From the NCBI RefSeq assembly GCF_004136315.1, contig NZ_CP029562.1, forward strand, positions 62,001-126,000: a stretch of DNA of 64,000 nt, written 5' to 3'. Of this stretch, positions 49,531-58,289 are shown in pieces. The position numbers were made by a program, and so were the translations under genes. Within the stretch, counting starts at the first letter, position 1, and every line of letters starts with the position of its first letter. The notes beneath the pieces were generated by a model. The model was not told the origin of the DNA, did not search any database, and was given only the letters and a program-made list of their open reading frames with translations. The DNA is from Mesorhizobium sp. Pch-S. Its GTDB lineage: Bacteria; Pseudomonadota; Alphaproteobacteria; Rhizobiales; Rhizobiaceae.

Positions 49531-50232
49531 CTATCGCACCAGCTCGATCAATCTGGATGGCGTGCCCTGCAACACATTGAGGTCGACCGGACCTTCAATA
49601 CCATCGACGCTGCCACGATTGTGATACTGCCAATAGACCCACTTCTCATGGCCCGGGTGAAGCACCAGTGACCGCACCCAGCGTTCGCGCACTGGCATGA
49701 CCGCGTCGTAGAAATCCATGGCCTCACCGATCAGGTAGATGATCGCAGGTTTGCCGAATTGAGCCTCGACCGGTTGCAAAAATGCGTCGAGCTCCGAGCG
49801 CAGTTCGTCCGGGGTCAGGCGACGTGGGCAATTTCCACCGAACTCGATGTCGACCACGGGCGGCAGCATTGGCTGGACGCGCGGGACAACGGTCAGGAAA
49901 TTCTGCGCCTGCTCCGCTCCAGGGCGACAGAAGGTGAAAAAGTGATAGGCCCCCACGGCAAGGCCGGCGGCACGGGCCTCATTCAGATTGGTCGCAAAAG
50001 TATCGTCGACATGATCGCCGCCTTCCGTCGCCTTTATGACGGCAAAGGCCACGTCATCCGCCGCGACGCGACGCCAGTCGATCTTTCCCTGATGATGGGA
50101 AACATCGATTCCGCGCACAGGATACCTCTGCCGATCAGGCGAGAAAGCCGTGAAATACAAGTAGCCTGCAGCAGCGAAGGCGCCTGAGATGATCAAGCCA
50201 GCAGCAACCCAGCGCCGCAGCCGACTTGCCAT
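49531..50232 (-). CDS. Glycoside hydrolase family 25 lysozyme (muramidase)
   Basis: 233 residues with an N-terminal membrane anchor (RWVAAGLIISGAFAAAGYLY). The GH25 barrel begins RGIDVSHHQGKIDW, continues with FAVIKATEGG and reaches the catalytic acidic pair in PPVVDIEFG. It would cut peptidoglycan between MurNAc and GlcNAc in the periplasm. Convergent with the UDG gene and upstream of smpB on the opposite-sense side, close to another peptidoglycan enzyme at 52131. Confidence 0.9.
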   Translation of the reverse strand: MASRLRRWVAAGLIISGAFAAAGYLYFTAFSPDRQRYPVRGIDVSHHQGKIDWRRVAADDVAFAVIKATEGGDHVDDTFATNLNEARAAGLAVGAYHFFTFCRPGAEQAQNFLTVVPRVQPMLPPVVDIEFGGNCPRRLTPDELRSELDAFLQPVEAQFGKPAIIYLIGEAMDFYDAVMPVRERWVRSLVLHPGHEKWVYWQYHNRGSVDGIEGPVDLNVLQGTPSRLIELVR

Positions 50233-50286
50233 GTCAGCTTCGCCGCACGTTGGCGGCTCCTCGCGGACAGGACCGGCGCTTTCGGC

Positions 50287-50766
50287 TCATCCCCTCTCCT
50301 TCAACAGCCTGCCCTTTTCCCGGGCCCAATCGCGCTGCTTTTCGGTCTCGCGCTTGTCATGCAACTTCTTGCCGCGCGCCAGGCCGAGCAGGAGCTTGGC
50401 CCTGCCCTTGTCGTTGAAATAGATCTTGAGCGGCACCAAGGTCATTCCGTCGCGCGCGACGCCCTGCCCCAGTTTGGCGATCTCACGCTTGTTGAGCAGC
50501 AGTTTTCTACGTCGCCGCGGCTCGTGGTTGAAACGGTTGCCCTGCAGATATTCCGGCAGATAGGAATTGATCAGCCAGATGCCGCCATCCTCCACGGAAG
50601 CGTAGGATTCCTGGATATTGGCCTGGCCCTGACGCAGCGATTTCACCTCGGTGCCAGTCAGCACCAAGCCAGCCTCGACCGTATCGAGCACTTCATAGGA
50701 AAAACGCGCCTTGCGGTTTTCCGCGGCGGTCTTGTTGTTGGGGTCGGCCTTCTTCACCTGGTTCAT
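50287..50766 (-). CDS. smpB: SsrA-binding protein SmpB
   Basis: 159 residues. Partner of tmRNA in rescue of stalled ribosomes. The conserved beta-barrel parts [18 protein letters not shown] and [17 protein letters not shown] are present, and the C-terminal basic helix [17 protein letters not shown] enters the mRNA channel. The start [11 protein letters not shown] was preferred to a Met five codons upstream. A RIME-like element lies between it and dapA. The tmRNA gene is not in this window. Confidence 0.95.
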   Translation of the reverse strand: MNQVKKADPNNKTAAENRKARFSYEVLDTVEAGLVLTGTEVKSLRQGQANIQESYASVEDGGIWLINSYLPEYLQGNRFNHEPRRRRKLLLNKREIAKLGQGVARDGMTLVPLKIYFNDKGRAKLLLGLARGKKLHDKRETEKQRDWAREKGRLLKERG

Positions 50767-50864
50767 GGCATTCAATTTCAATCAAACTGTCGACGCGCCA
50801 TGGCTTCGCCACCCGGCGCGCCGGAAAAGAAGCCATCACATGGCAATGCGGGCCGAATTCCGCA

Positions 50865-50966
50865 AGAGCAATTCCAGGAAAAGTGTGTAACGGCTTTCCG
50901 TCCGGAATTGTGAAAAAACAAAGAGTTAGAGCATTTCAACGTTTCCGCGAAAGCCGGAAACGCTCC
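50865..50966. repeat. RIME-like palindromic intergenic element, copy 5
   Basis: About 102 bp beginning AGAGCAATTCCAGGAAAAGTG and ending GCCGGAAACGCTCC. It is the most complete copy in the window, with both palindromes intact, and fills the gap between smpB and dapA. Confidence 0.82.
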
Positions 50967-50980
50967 AAACCTATAACAGC

Positions 50981-51862
50981 TCAGTTCAAAAGACCTGCAA
51001 ACTTCATCGCCGCGTCGATCTTGGCAGCAGTGCTTTCTTCCACCGTCATGAGCGGCGAGCGCACTGCATTCTCGACACGGCCGAGTCGCGAGAGCGCATA
51101 TTTGGCGCCCGAAACGCCTGGCTCGACAAAGATCGCCTTGTGCAGAGGCAGCAACCGGTCCTGCAACTCCAGCGCGCGCTCCTTGTCGTTGGCAAGCGTG
51201 GCTTCCTGGAACTCGGAGCACAGGCGTGGCGCAACATTGGACGTGACCGAGATGCAGCCAACGCCGCCATGCGCATTGAAGCCGAGCGCCGTCGCATCCT
51301 CGCCGGAAAGCTGGATGAAATCCTTGCCGCAGGTAGCGCGCTGTTCAGACACGCGCTCGATCTTGCCGGTGGCGTCCTTCACGCCAACGATGTTCTTGAA
51401 ATCATTGGCCAACTGACCCATCGTCTCCGGCATCATATCGATCACCGAGCGCGGCGGGATGTTGTAGATGATGATCGGCAACCTTGTGGCCTTAGCGACG
51501 GCAGCGAAATGCTGATAGAGGCCGCGCTGTGTCGGCCTGTTGTAGTAGGGTGTCACCACGAGGGCAGCGTCGGCACCGGCCTGTTCGGCGAACTGCACCA
51601 GACCGACCGCCTCTTCGGTGTTGTTGGAACCGGCACCCGCCACCACCGGCACTCGGCCCTTGGCGACTTCGATGCAGGTCTTCACAACATGACGATGTTC
51701 TTCATGCGACAGCGTCGGAGATTCGCCGGTTGTGCCGACCGGAACCAGCCCGCGGGTCCCTTCTTCGATCTGCCAGGCAACAAGCGCGCGAAAGGCTTTC
51801 TCGTCGAAGCGCCCGCTCTTTTCGAACGGTGTCACGAGCGCAGTCAGCGAGCCTCTCAGCAT
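50981..51862 (-). CDS. dapA: 4-hydroxy-tetrahydrodipicolinate synthase
   Basis: 293 residues. Condenses pyruvate with aspartate semialdehyde in lysine and diaminopimelate synthesis. The TIM-barrel motifs [10 protein letters not shown] (substrate loop), YYNRP (proton relay Tyr) and [11 protein letters not shown] (Schiff-base Lys) are all present. Start [13 protein letters not shown] is the family N-terminus. It lies upstream of smpB and divergent from the lytic transglycosylase gene, as usual in Rhizobiales. Confidence 0.95.
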   Translation of the reverse strand: MLRGSLTALVTPFEKSGRFDEKAFRALVAWQIEEGTRGLVPVGTTGESPTLSHEEHRHVVKTCIEVAKGRVPVVAGAGSNNTEEAVGLVQFAEQAGADAALVVTPYYNRPTQRGLYQHFAAVAKATRLPIIIYNIPPRSVIDMMPETMGQLANDFKNIVGVKDATGKIERVSEQRATCGKDFIQLSGEDATALGFNAHGGVGCISVTSNVAPRLCSEFQEATLANDKERALELQDRLLPLHKAIFVEPGVSGAKYALSRLGRVENAVRSPLMTVEESTAAKIDAAMKFAGLLN

Positions 51863-52030
51863 GTCTTCAAACTCCACGGAACCCAACGGTTTCCAAGCTT
51901 CTTTTTCAGGGTATCGATCGAGCCAGGCCGATCCTGAACGGCTCTAGCCCATCGAAAGGCCGGGCACCATAGTCTCGACACTGTTCTGGGGCAAGTAGAG
52001 CCGGCGCGGAAGACGGCAAAGGAAACGGAA

Positions 52031-52052
52031 CCGATAACCTTTCTTTTATCGG
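52031..52052. other. Small inverted repeat between dapA and the transglycosylase gene
   Basis: CCGATAA and TTATCGG with an 8-base spacer, in the divergent promoter region about 80 bp before the transglycosylase start. It may be a regulator site or a chance palindrome. Confidence 0.35.
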
Positions 52053-52130
52053 CTTTGCGCTAGCGACTGCTGGGGTTTCCGCAATCCCAACCTATTTGTA
52101 GCGCGTAGACACCTTGAACAGACCGGAATT

Positions 52131-54158
52131 ATGACCGCCAGACGGCTCTATCGTTTTGCTATCCTGGGAGCGATCGTGGTGCTGGCGCCGGCGATCGCCA
52201 TTGGCAGCGGCGTCGACAAGCGCCTGTCCGGAGCGCTGCCGATGTTTCCCGTGCCGAGCAAGCAGGATCTGCCGGCTTTCAATCCTTTGCAATTGAAGAT
52301 CGGGCTCGACGCGCTTGCCACCAAGGATTTTGACGGCGCGCGCGCAGCCCGCGACAACTTGCCTGTGTCCTCGCTCGACCATCATATCCTGGCTTGGGCC
52401 ATCGCACTTTATGGCGGCGACAGGGTGCCATCCGGCGAAATCGCAGCGGCCGCAGAGCTGCTCCCCGGCTGGCCCGGCATGGCAACGCTGCGCAGGAACA
52501 GCGAGCGCGCCCTCGTCCGGGAAAACCCCGGCGCCGACATCGTCATCAAGGCTTTCGGTGGCAGTCAGCCGCAGACGGCAGAAGGCATCATCGCACTCTC
52601 CCGCGCCTATGTCGCCAAAGGCGACGTTAAAGCGGCGCAATCCGTGCTTTCCCCATTCTGGCGCACGGAAAAACTGGAAGCCAAGGACGAAACGGCGATC
52701 ATCAACGAGTTCGGCCCGATCATTCCAACGGCGGATCATCGTTATCGCATGGAGCGCATGTTCTATGCCGACCGGGTCGGCTCGGCTCAGCGTGTCGCCA
52801 TGCTGGCCGGCGCCAAAGAACTGGCTGACGCTTGGGCTGCGGTCTCGGAAGGTGACAAGAACACACCGAAACTGCTGGCTGCGGTTCCGACGGAGCAACG
52901 CTCCGCAGGCTACCTCTTTGCCGAAGCGGAATATCTGCGCAAGCGCAAGAAATTCGGCGACGCCGCGGCCTTGATCCTGAAGGCCCCCACCGACCGCACC
53001 GCACTCGTCGACCCCGACGCATGGTGGGTCGAACGGCGCGTGCTTTCGCGCGAACTGGTCGACAAGGGCGACATGAAGACGGCCTACCGGATCGTCTCGA
53101 CACACATGGCGGAAAGTCCGACCAACGCCGCCGACGCCGAGTTCCACGCCGGTTGGTATGCCTTGCGCGGCCTGAAAGACCCGGCCAAGGCGGCCGAGCA
53201 TTTTTCTCGTATCGCCAATCTCGCCCAGGGCAACCTTTCGCTATCGCGCGCCTACTACTGGCTTGGCCGCGCCGCCGAAGCCGGCGGGCCTGGCGACGCC
53301 AAGGAATATTTCACGAAAGCCTCGGCATTCGGCACGACCTTCTATGGCCAATTGGCCGGCGAGCGCGTCGGCAGCCGCACACTCAACATTGCATCTCCAC
53401 AACCCAGCGACGTCGACCGGCAAAGTTTTTCGAAACGGGAGGCGGTTTCCGCTATCGGCCGACTGCAGGAAGCAGGCTATGAGCGCTATGCGAATACGCT
53501 CTACGTCGATCTGGCTGGTCAGTTGACCAGCCCTGGCGAGGTGGCTTTGCTTGCCGAAATGGCTGAAAAACGGGGCAATCATTTCCTTGCGTTGAGAATC
53601 GGCAAGATTGCAGCGGCGAATGGCGTCAATGTCGGGGCGTTGTCGCACCCGATCGGGGTCATTCCAGAAACCGCCAACATTTCCGGATCCGGCAAGGCCC
53701 TTGCTTATGCCATTGCGCGTCAGGAAAGCGAGTTCAACGTCAGTGCGGTGTCTCGTGTTGGCGCGCTCGGCCTGCTGCAATTGATGCCGAGCACGGCCGA
53801 ACAGCTGGCGAAAAAGGCCGGCATGGCATTTTCACAAACCAAGCTGACCACCGACGCAGGCTACAACGCCACATTGGGTGCGGCCTTTCTCGGCCAGCAG
53901 CTTGATCGCTACAACGGCTCCTATGTGCTGACCTTTGCAGGCTACAATGCCGGACCGCGCCGGGCCGACCAGTGGATCAAGCGCTACGGCGACCCGCGCG
54001 GAAAGGACATCGACACCGTCGTCGACTGGATCGAGCGGATTCCCTACGCCGAAACAAGAAGTTATATCCAGCGCGTTATGGAAAACTACGAGGTCTACAA
54101 GATGCGGATCTCAGGCGAATTCGATATCGTTGGCGATCTCGTCAACGGACGGAAATAG
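52131..54158 (+). CDS. Soluble lytic murein transglycosylase
   Basis: 675 residues. N-terminal signal peptide or anchor (RFAILGAIVVLAPAIAIG), a long helical superhelix (about 60-480) and a C-terminal SLT domain with the catalytic Glu in ARQESEFNVSAVSRVGALGL, then LMPSTA and AGYNAGP. It cleaves peptidoglycan with formation of 1,6-anhydroMurNAc in the periplasm, as Slt70 does. Divergent from dapA. Confidence 0.92.
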   Translation: MTARRLYRFAILGAIVVLAPAIAIGSGVDKRLSGALPMFPVPSKQDLPAFNPLQLKIGLDALATKDFDGARAARDNLPVSSLDHHILAWAIALYGGDRVPSGEIAAAAELLPGWPGMATLRRNSERALVRENPGADIVIKAFGGSQPQTAEGIIALSRAYVAKGDVKAAQSVLSPFWRTEKLEAKDETAIINEFGPIIPTADHRYRMERMFYADRVGSAQRVAMLAGAKELADAWAAVSEGDKNTPKLLAAVPTEQRSAGYLFAEAEYLRKRKKFGDAAALILKAPTDRTALVDPDAWWVERRVLSRELVDKGDMKTAYRIVSTHMAESPTNAADAEFHAGWYALRGLKDPAKAAEHFSRIANLAQGNLSLSRAYYWLGRAAEAGGPGDAKEYFTKASAFGTTFYGQLAGERVGSRTLNIASPQPSDVDRQSFSKREAVSAIGRLQEAGYERYANTLYVDLAGQLTSPGEVALLAEMAEKRGNHFLALRIGKIAAANGVNVGALSHPIGVIPETANISGSGKALAYAIARQESEFNVSAVSRVGALGLLQLMPSTAEQLAKKAGMAFSQTKLTTDAGYNATLGAAFLGQQLDRYNGSYVLTFAGYNAGPRRADQWIKRYGDPRGKDIDTVVDWIERIPYAETRSYIQRVMENYEVYKMRISGEFDIVGDLVNGRK

Positions 54159-54269
54159 GCGGTAAAGCCGTATCGGCGGTCCTCCGCTTCCATTCACGGG
54201 CACCCGATTTGACGCCGCTCGTCCTCGCCTGTAGCCCTTGTAAAGCAGCACTGAGGGAAGGAGCCGGGC

Positions 54270-55184
54270 GTGACGGCAGGTTTTTCCGATTTTTTCTATT
54301 CTTCTCCGGATGGTTTGAAACTGCACGCCAGAATCTATGGCGAACGCAACCACGCCGGCCTGCCGGTCGTGTGCCTGCCGGGCCTGACGCGAAACGCGCG
54401 GGATTTCCACGAACTGGCGCTCTATCTCTCCAACGAGGCCAGGCCACAACGCAAGGTTGTTTCATTCGACTATCGCGGGCGCGGCCAATCCGCCTATGAC
54501 AGCAATGTCGCCAACTATACGGTGGGCGTCGAAGCCAACGACATCCTGGCAGGTCTCGATCAATTGGAGATCAAGCAAGCCGCCTTCATCGGCACCTCGC
54601 GTGGTGGCCTGATCATCCACGTTCTGGGGATGTTGAGACCCACGATCCTGAAGGCGATCGTGCTCAACGATGTCGGACCGGCGCTCGAGATCTCGGGGCT
54701 GGCCCATATCAAATCCTACCTCGAGAAGGCGCCGAGGCCGCAGAACCTGGCGGAAGCTGTCGAGGCTCAGAAGGCCGCTCACGGCCAGGATTTTCCTGCC
54801 CTGACCGATGCAGACTGGCAGCGCATGGTCGCCGCCATCTATCGGGAGGAAGATGGCAAACTCGTTCCGGACTTTGATGCAAAACTGGTAGAGACGTTGG
54901 CAGCCGTCGACCTGTCGAAACCGCTGCCAACGCTCTGGCCGCAGTTCGAGGCGCTTGGCAAGGTACCGACACTGGTGGTTCGCGGCGCCAACTCAAGGTT
55001 GTTGTCGAAAGAAACCCTGCAAGAAATGGCGCGGCGTCACCCCAAGCTGCAAACCGTGACCGCGGCAGGCCAAGGTCACGCTCCATTCCTGGAAAGTGGC
55101 GAGTTGCCCGGAATGATAGCCAGCTTCATCAACGCTGCGGAAAAGCAGCAATCGCAGGAAGAATCAGTTCACCAACGCTCTTAG
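54270..55184 (+). CDS. Alpha/beta hydrolase
   Basis: 304 residues. Nucleophile elbow GTSRGG, oxyanion region CLPGLTRNARDFHELA and C-terminal His in GQGHAPFLE define a classic alpha/beta hydrolase; the Asp is probably in the strand before. The overall form resembles peroxidase or epoxide-hydrolase relatives, but the substrate is not clear. It converges on the recombinase gene with only about 20 bases between the stop codons. Confidence 0.85.
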   Translation: MTAGFSDFFYSSPDGLKLHARIYGERNHAGLPVVCLPGLTRNARDFHELALYLSNEARPQRKVVSFDYRGRGQSAYDSNVANYTVGVEANDILAGLDQLEIKQAAFIGTSRGGLIIHVLGMLRPTILKAIVLNDVGPALEISGLAHIKSYLEKAPRPQNLAEAVEAQKAAHGQDFPALTDADWQRMVAAIYREEDGKLVPDFDAKLVETLAAVDLSKPLPTLWPQFEALGKVPTLVVRGANSRLLSKETLQEMARRHPKLQTVTAAGQGHAPFLESGELPGMIASFINAAEKQQSQEESVHQRS

Positions 55185-55206
55185 GACGAACGGGCATCGA
55201 ACCCAT

Positions 55207-56256
55207 TCAGGCGCGTTTCTTGTCCTCGGCCTTGGCTGAAGCCGGATTCTTCTTTGCCCGCTGCTTGCGCGGCTTGGCTGCAACGCTCTCCAGAGGTGAC
55301 AGGTTCGCTCCGCCAGCGGCCTCCGTGGGCCGGGTTTCCAGCACGACAACGCAGCTATCGAGATCATTGGTCGCGAGGTGCGCATAGCGCATCGTCATCT
55401 GCAAGGTCTGGTGGCCGAGCCACATCTGCACGCGGCGGATGTCGATACCCCCCTGGACAAGCCGGGAGGCGCAAGTGTGACGCAAGATATGCGGCACCAC
55501 CTGCTCGTCGGCGCCGAGACCGACTTCCATCTTCGCCTCGTTCCAGATCTGGCGGAACTGCGGTTGGTTCAGCATGGCGAACGGACCCTTCGGTCGCCGG
55601 CCTTCGCCTGAAAAAGCCACGACTTCCCGCGCACGCAGCGTCAATGGAATGGTGCGGCTGCGCCCCGATTTGGTAATCCAGAAGCTGACACGTGTCGGCT
55701 GCAGGTCGTTCCAGATGAGCCCGAGAGCCTCGCCGAGTCGACAACCCGTATCGACCAGGAAGATGGAGAGCCTATAGGCGTCCTCGCTGCGGCTGCGAAT
55801 GGCCGCGAACAACCGCGCCTCCTCGTCCTTTTCGAGGAAACGGATTCGCCCTGCCCGCTCCTTCTGGCGGCGGAACTCGGGCAAGCTGTGGATATCCCCC
55901 ATCTTGTGAGCCTTGCGCAGCAGTTTGCTCAGTGCAGCCATCTTGCGATTGATGGTTGCGTTGCTGTTGCCGCGTTGGCGCAGGGTGCCGACCAGATTAT
56001 CCAGGGTGCTTTGATCGAAAGCGCTGAAGCGCTCGCCAAGCAAAATCTCGTCTATCTCGCCGATGAACGAGCTCACATTGTATTTGTGCCGCCCATCATC
56101 CCACAATATGTCGCGATAGGCCGAAAACAGCTCACTGATCCGATAGGATTTTACCTCTCGTATATTGCCGGTACTGTATTTTATCCGGACGTTCTGAGAC
56201 GTAAATGCAGCGAATCGATCGGAGAGCATGCTCTCCTGCAGCGCGTCTTGAGACAT
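55207..56256 (-). CDS. Tyrosine recombinase (phage-type integrase)
   Basis: 349 residues. N-terminal SAM-like DNA-binding region (about 60-115) and a catalytic domain with all residues present: Arg in DTGCRLGEALGL, His and Arg in HILRHTCAS, His in WLGHQTLQ and Tyr in MRYAHLATN. The C-terminus is a lysine/alanine-rich tail. No other phage or island genes adjoin it, so it is either the remnant of an element or a chromosomal recombinase. Its end abuts a tRNA T-arm-like sequence. Confidence 0.88.
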   Translation of the reverse strand: MSQDALQESMLSDRFAAFTSQNVRIKYSTGNIREVKSYRISELFSAYRDILWDDGRHKYNVSSFIGEIDEILLGERFSAFDQSTLDNLVGTLRQRGNSNATINRKMAALSKLLRKAHKMGDIHSLPEFRRQKERAGRIRFLEKDEEARLFAAIRSRSEDAYRLSIFLVDTGCRLGEALGLIWNDLQPTRVSFWITKSGRSRTIPLTLRAREVVAFSGEGRRPKGPFAMLNQPQFRQIWNEAKMEVGLGADEQVVPHILRHTCASRLVQGGIDIRRVQMWLGHQTLQMTMRYAHLATNDLDSCVVVLETRPTEAAGGANLSPLESVAAKPRKQRAKKNPASAKAEDKKRA

Positions 56257-56437
56257 CTTTTTGCCACACCCCCCTGTGGATGCACCAAGGCATACTCACA
56301 AGGAGACATCCTTTCAAGAGAGCAATTTGTGATCGCCTCATCCCGGAATGATCGGGATCCCTTCGAGACCATCGCCAAACTTGCTTCCAGTTACCGTTCC
56401 ACCCCCTGTTTCCTTTGTTGTTCCCAAGCCCAACGCT

Positions 56438-56472
56438 AAACAAAAGAACCCGGGCGCAGGACGCCCGGGTTC
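56438..56472 (-). terminator. Rho-independent terminator after porin 2
   Basis: Minus-strand perfect 11 bp stem GAACCCGGGCG / CGCCCGGGTTC with a 5-base loop, then TTTTGTTT. Comparable in strength to the terminators of the other two porins. Confidence 0.9.
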
Positions 56473-56499
56473 GATAGATGCTTAAAGAGACAGCATCTC

Positions 56500-57579
56500 T
56501 TAGAAGTCGCGCTGGAAGCGCAGGATGCCGCCGACGCCGTCGTCCTTGACAGTGCGCCAGTTGCTGACAGCCTTGTTGTAGTAGTCAACTTCAGCCGTGA
56601 TGGTGAAGCCTGGGACCAGCTGGTGAGCGACGTTGGCAGCCAGACCGAAGGTCTTGCCTTCGTCATACGATGCCTGGATGTTGAACGAGGTCTTCTCGTT
56701 GAACTTGTAGGTACCGCCACCCCAGATGGCCCAGTTGCCATCCCAGAGCTTGTAGAAGTTGCGCGGGCTGTTGTCGTCGGAACCCCAGCCGCCCATGATG
56801 AACAGGTCGATCTGGTCGGTTGCCTTGACATCCAAACGGAGCTTGCCGGCCCACTCTTCGCGAGAGCTCTCATAGGCGACGACGCCAGTGATGCCACCCC
56901 AGCCAGCGGTGTACTTGGCACCACCAACGACGTTCGGCACATAGCTGTCGATCGTGTAGACACCCGAGCCCTGCTCCAGCGAGACGATCGCCGAGAAGCC
57001 ATTGCCGGCGTCGAAGGTGTAGCTGATCAGGTTGGTGTCGAATTCGCCATAAGGAACGATCGTATCGTCGATGACGTTGCCGGCATAACCCGAGAAGGTG
57101 TCGAAAGCCGACTCGTCCTTACCGACGCGGAGACCACCGAGCTGGATCCAGGCGAAGTTCAGCGAAACGCCCTTGTTGCTGGCCACGTTGAAACCACCGA
57201 CGTTGCCGCTGTCGAAGTTGAAGCGGGTCTCGGTGTAGGTCTTCAGGGTGCCGAGTTCGGTTTCCTGACCGGTCCAGGTCTTCAGAGCGAAGCGGCCGCG
57301 CTTGAAATAGGTGTCGTTGCGGTCGGTCGGGTTCAGGACATCGATGACATCCGTCGTGCCTTCACGATCACCAACGCCGATGTCGTAACGGACATAGCCG
57401 CCGATGCGCAGGCAGGTCTCGGTGCCTGGGATGTAGAAGTAGCCAGCGCCGTAGACGTCGCAGATCTTGACGTATTCAGCGGGTTCCGGCTCGGCGACGA
57501 CGACTGCGTCGGCGGCGCGCGCACCGGAAACTGCGAGCAGTGCCGCAGCCGAGCCGAGGAGAAGGCTCTTAATGTTCAT
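56500..57579 (-). CDS. Porin (rhizobial general porin family), copy 2
   Basis: 359 residues with the same signal peptide and first 60 residues as the other two porins, and a C-terminal GGILRFQRDF. The loop regions differ most from copy 3, for example NPTDRNDTYFKRG in an early extracellular loop. The ATG is preceded by GGAGG within a hairpin loop. It points away from copy 3, with tRNA-Ser in the gap between them. Outer-membrane channel for small solutes expected. Confidence 0.93.
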   Translation of the reverse strand: MNIKSLLLGSAAALLAVSGARAADAVVVAEPEPAEYVKICDVYGAGYFYIPGTETCLRIGGYVRYDIGVGDREGTTDVIDVLNPTDRNDTYFKRGRFALKTWTGQETELGTLKTYTETRFNFDSGNVGGFNVASNKGVSLNFAWIQLGGLRVGKDESAFDTFSGYAGNVIDDTIVPYGEFDTNLISYTFDAGNGFSAIVSLEQGSGVYTIDSYVPNVVGGAKYTAGWGGITGVVAYESSREEWAGKLRLDVKATDQIDLFIMGGWGSDDNSPRNFYKLWDGNWAIWGGGTYKFNEKTSFNIQASYDEGKTFGLAANVAHQLVPGFTITAEVDYYNKAVSNWRTVKDDGVGGILRFQRDF

Positions 57580-57580
57580 T

Positions 57581-57599
57581 TTCTGACCTCCAGTCAGAA
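57581..57599 (-). promoter_or_regulatory. Ribosome-binding-site hairpin of porin 2
   Basis: Minus strand TTCTGAC and GTCAGAA, a 7 bp perfect stem around TGGAG, one base before the ATG. The Shine-Dalgarno core therefore sits in the loop. The same structure with changed but pairing bases occurs at porins 1 and 3. Confidence 0.65.
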
Positions 57600-57782
57600 T
57601 CGAACATATTCGCGAAAGGATTCGCGCCCCGAATGCCTCAAAGTGCTGTTATTGTTCATCTTTCTGGAGAACGGCGGCTACGCCGCGATGGGAGCCACGC
57701 TCTTCGCGATGCAAAAATAGCCGTCGCGAAACGCCGGAGCTGCCCGTTTGAGGCGGTTAAAAACACGGGAAGGGTGAGGAAC

Positions 57783-57873
57783 TGGCGGAGAGGATGGGAT
57801 TCGAACCCACGAGACCCTTTTGAGGTCTACTCCCTTAGCAGGGGAGCGCCTTCGACCACTCGGCCACCTCTCC
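57783..57873 (-). tRNA. tRNA-Ser (anticodon GCU)
   Basis: Minus strand, 91 bases including a genomically encoded CCA. The acceptor stem GGAGAGG / CCTCTCC, the D-arm GTGGCCGAGTGGTCGAAGG, the anticodon loop CTGCTAA, a long variable arm and the T-arm GTGGGTTCGAATCCCAT all fit a class II serine tRNA. It reads AGC and AGU codons. It lies between two divergent porin genes. Confidence 0.95.
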
Positions 57874-58289
57874 GTTGCGGCGCTGGATAAAGAAAAGGGC
57901 CGGCACAATCAATAAGCCAGCGCATATGACCCCATAAAAAAGACAGCGAGAGATAAAGAAGTCTGTTCCCAGGTCGGTATTGCACCGTGATTCTGCGCAG
58001 AATGGGCCAAAAGGCTGCGTTGCAAGGGCCGGTTGGAACCACATGGTTAACGAGAGCTTTCGACCATGGGCAAAATCGTGTCATTTGTGCAACAACGCTA
58101 TCCGATAGCACCCGGGCATCGCTTTTGCCGGTACGTTCCTTGTTGAACCGGACAGCCCGATGGGTAATGTCGACATCGAAGAAGCGGCGCGCAGCGCATC
58201 TTTTTCAGTAAGGGGATGGGGCAGGGAACGCTGTCCTTCAGCAAAAAATACCCAGACCCGTTTTTAAACTTTTGACTGGAGGTCAGAAA
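57874..58289. other. Intergenic region between tRNA-Ser and porin 3
   Basis: 416 bp with no convincing gene. It must hold the leftward tRNA promoter and the rightward porin promoter. A perfect 12-base palindrome AACCA-CA-TGGTT lies at 58037-58048, and the porin leader hairpin is at the right end. Confidence 0.45.
58270..58288 (+). promoter_or_regulatory. Ribosome-binding-site hairpin of porin 3
   Basis: TTTTGAC and GTCAGAA pair around TGGAG, with one U-G pair replacing the C-G seen at porin 2. One base separates the stem from the ATG. Confidence 0.6.

Noticed and set aside
50767..50980. tmRNA gene near smpB
   Set aside because: The gap between smpB and dapA holds only a RIME-like element; no tRNA-like ends of tmRNA are present.
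57827..58111. Minus-strand 94-residue frame overlapping tRNA-Ser
   Set aside because: It runs through the tRNA gene and has no recognisable protein character.
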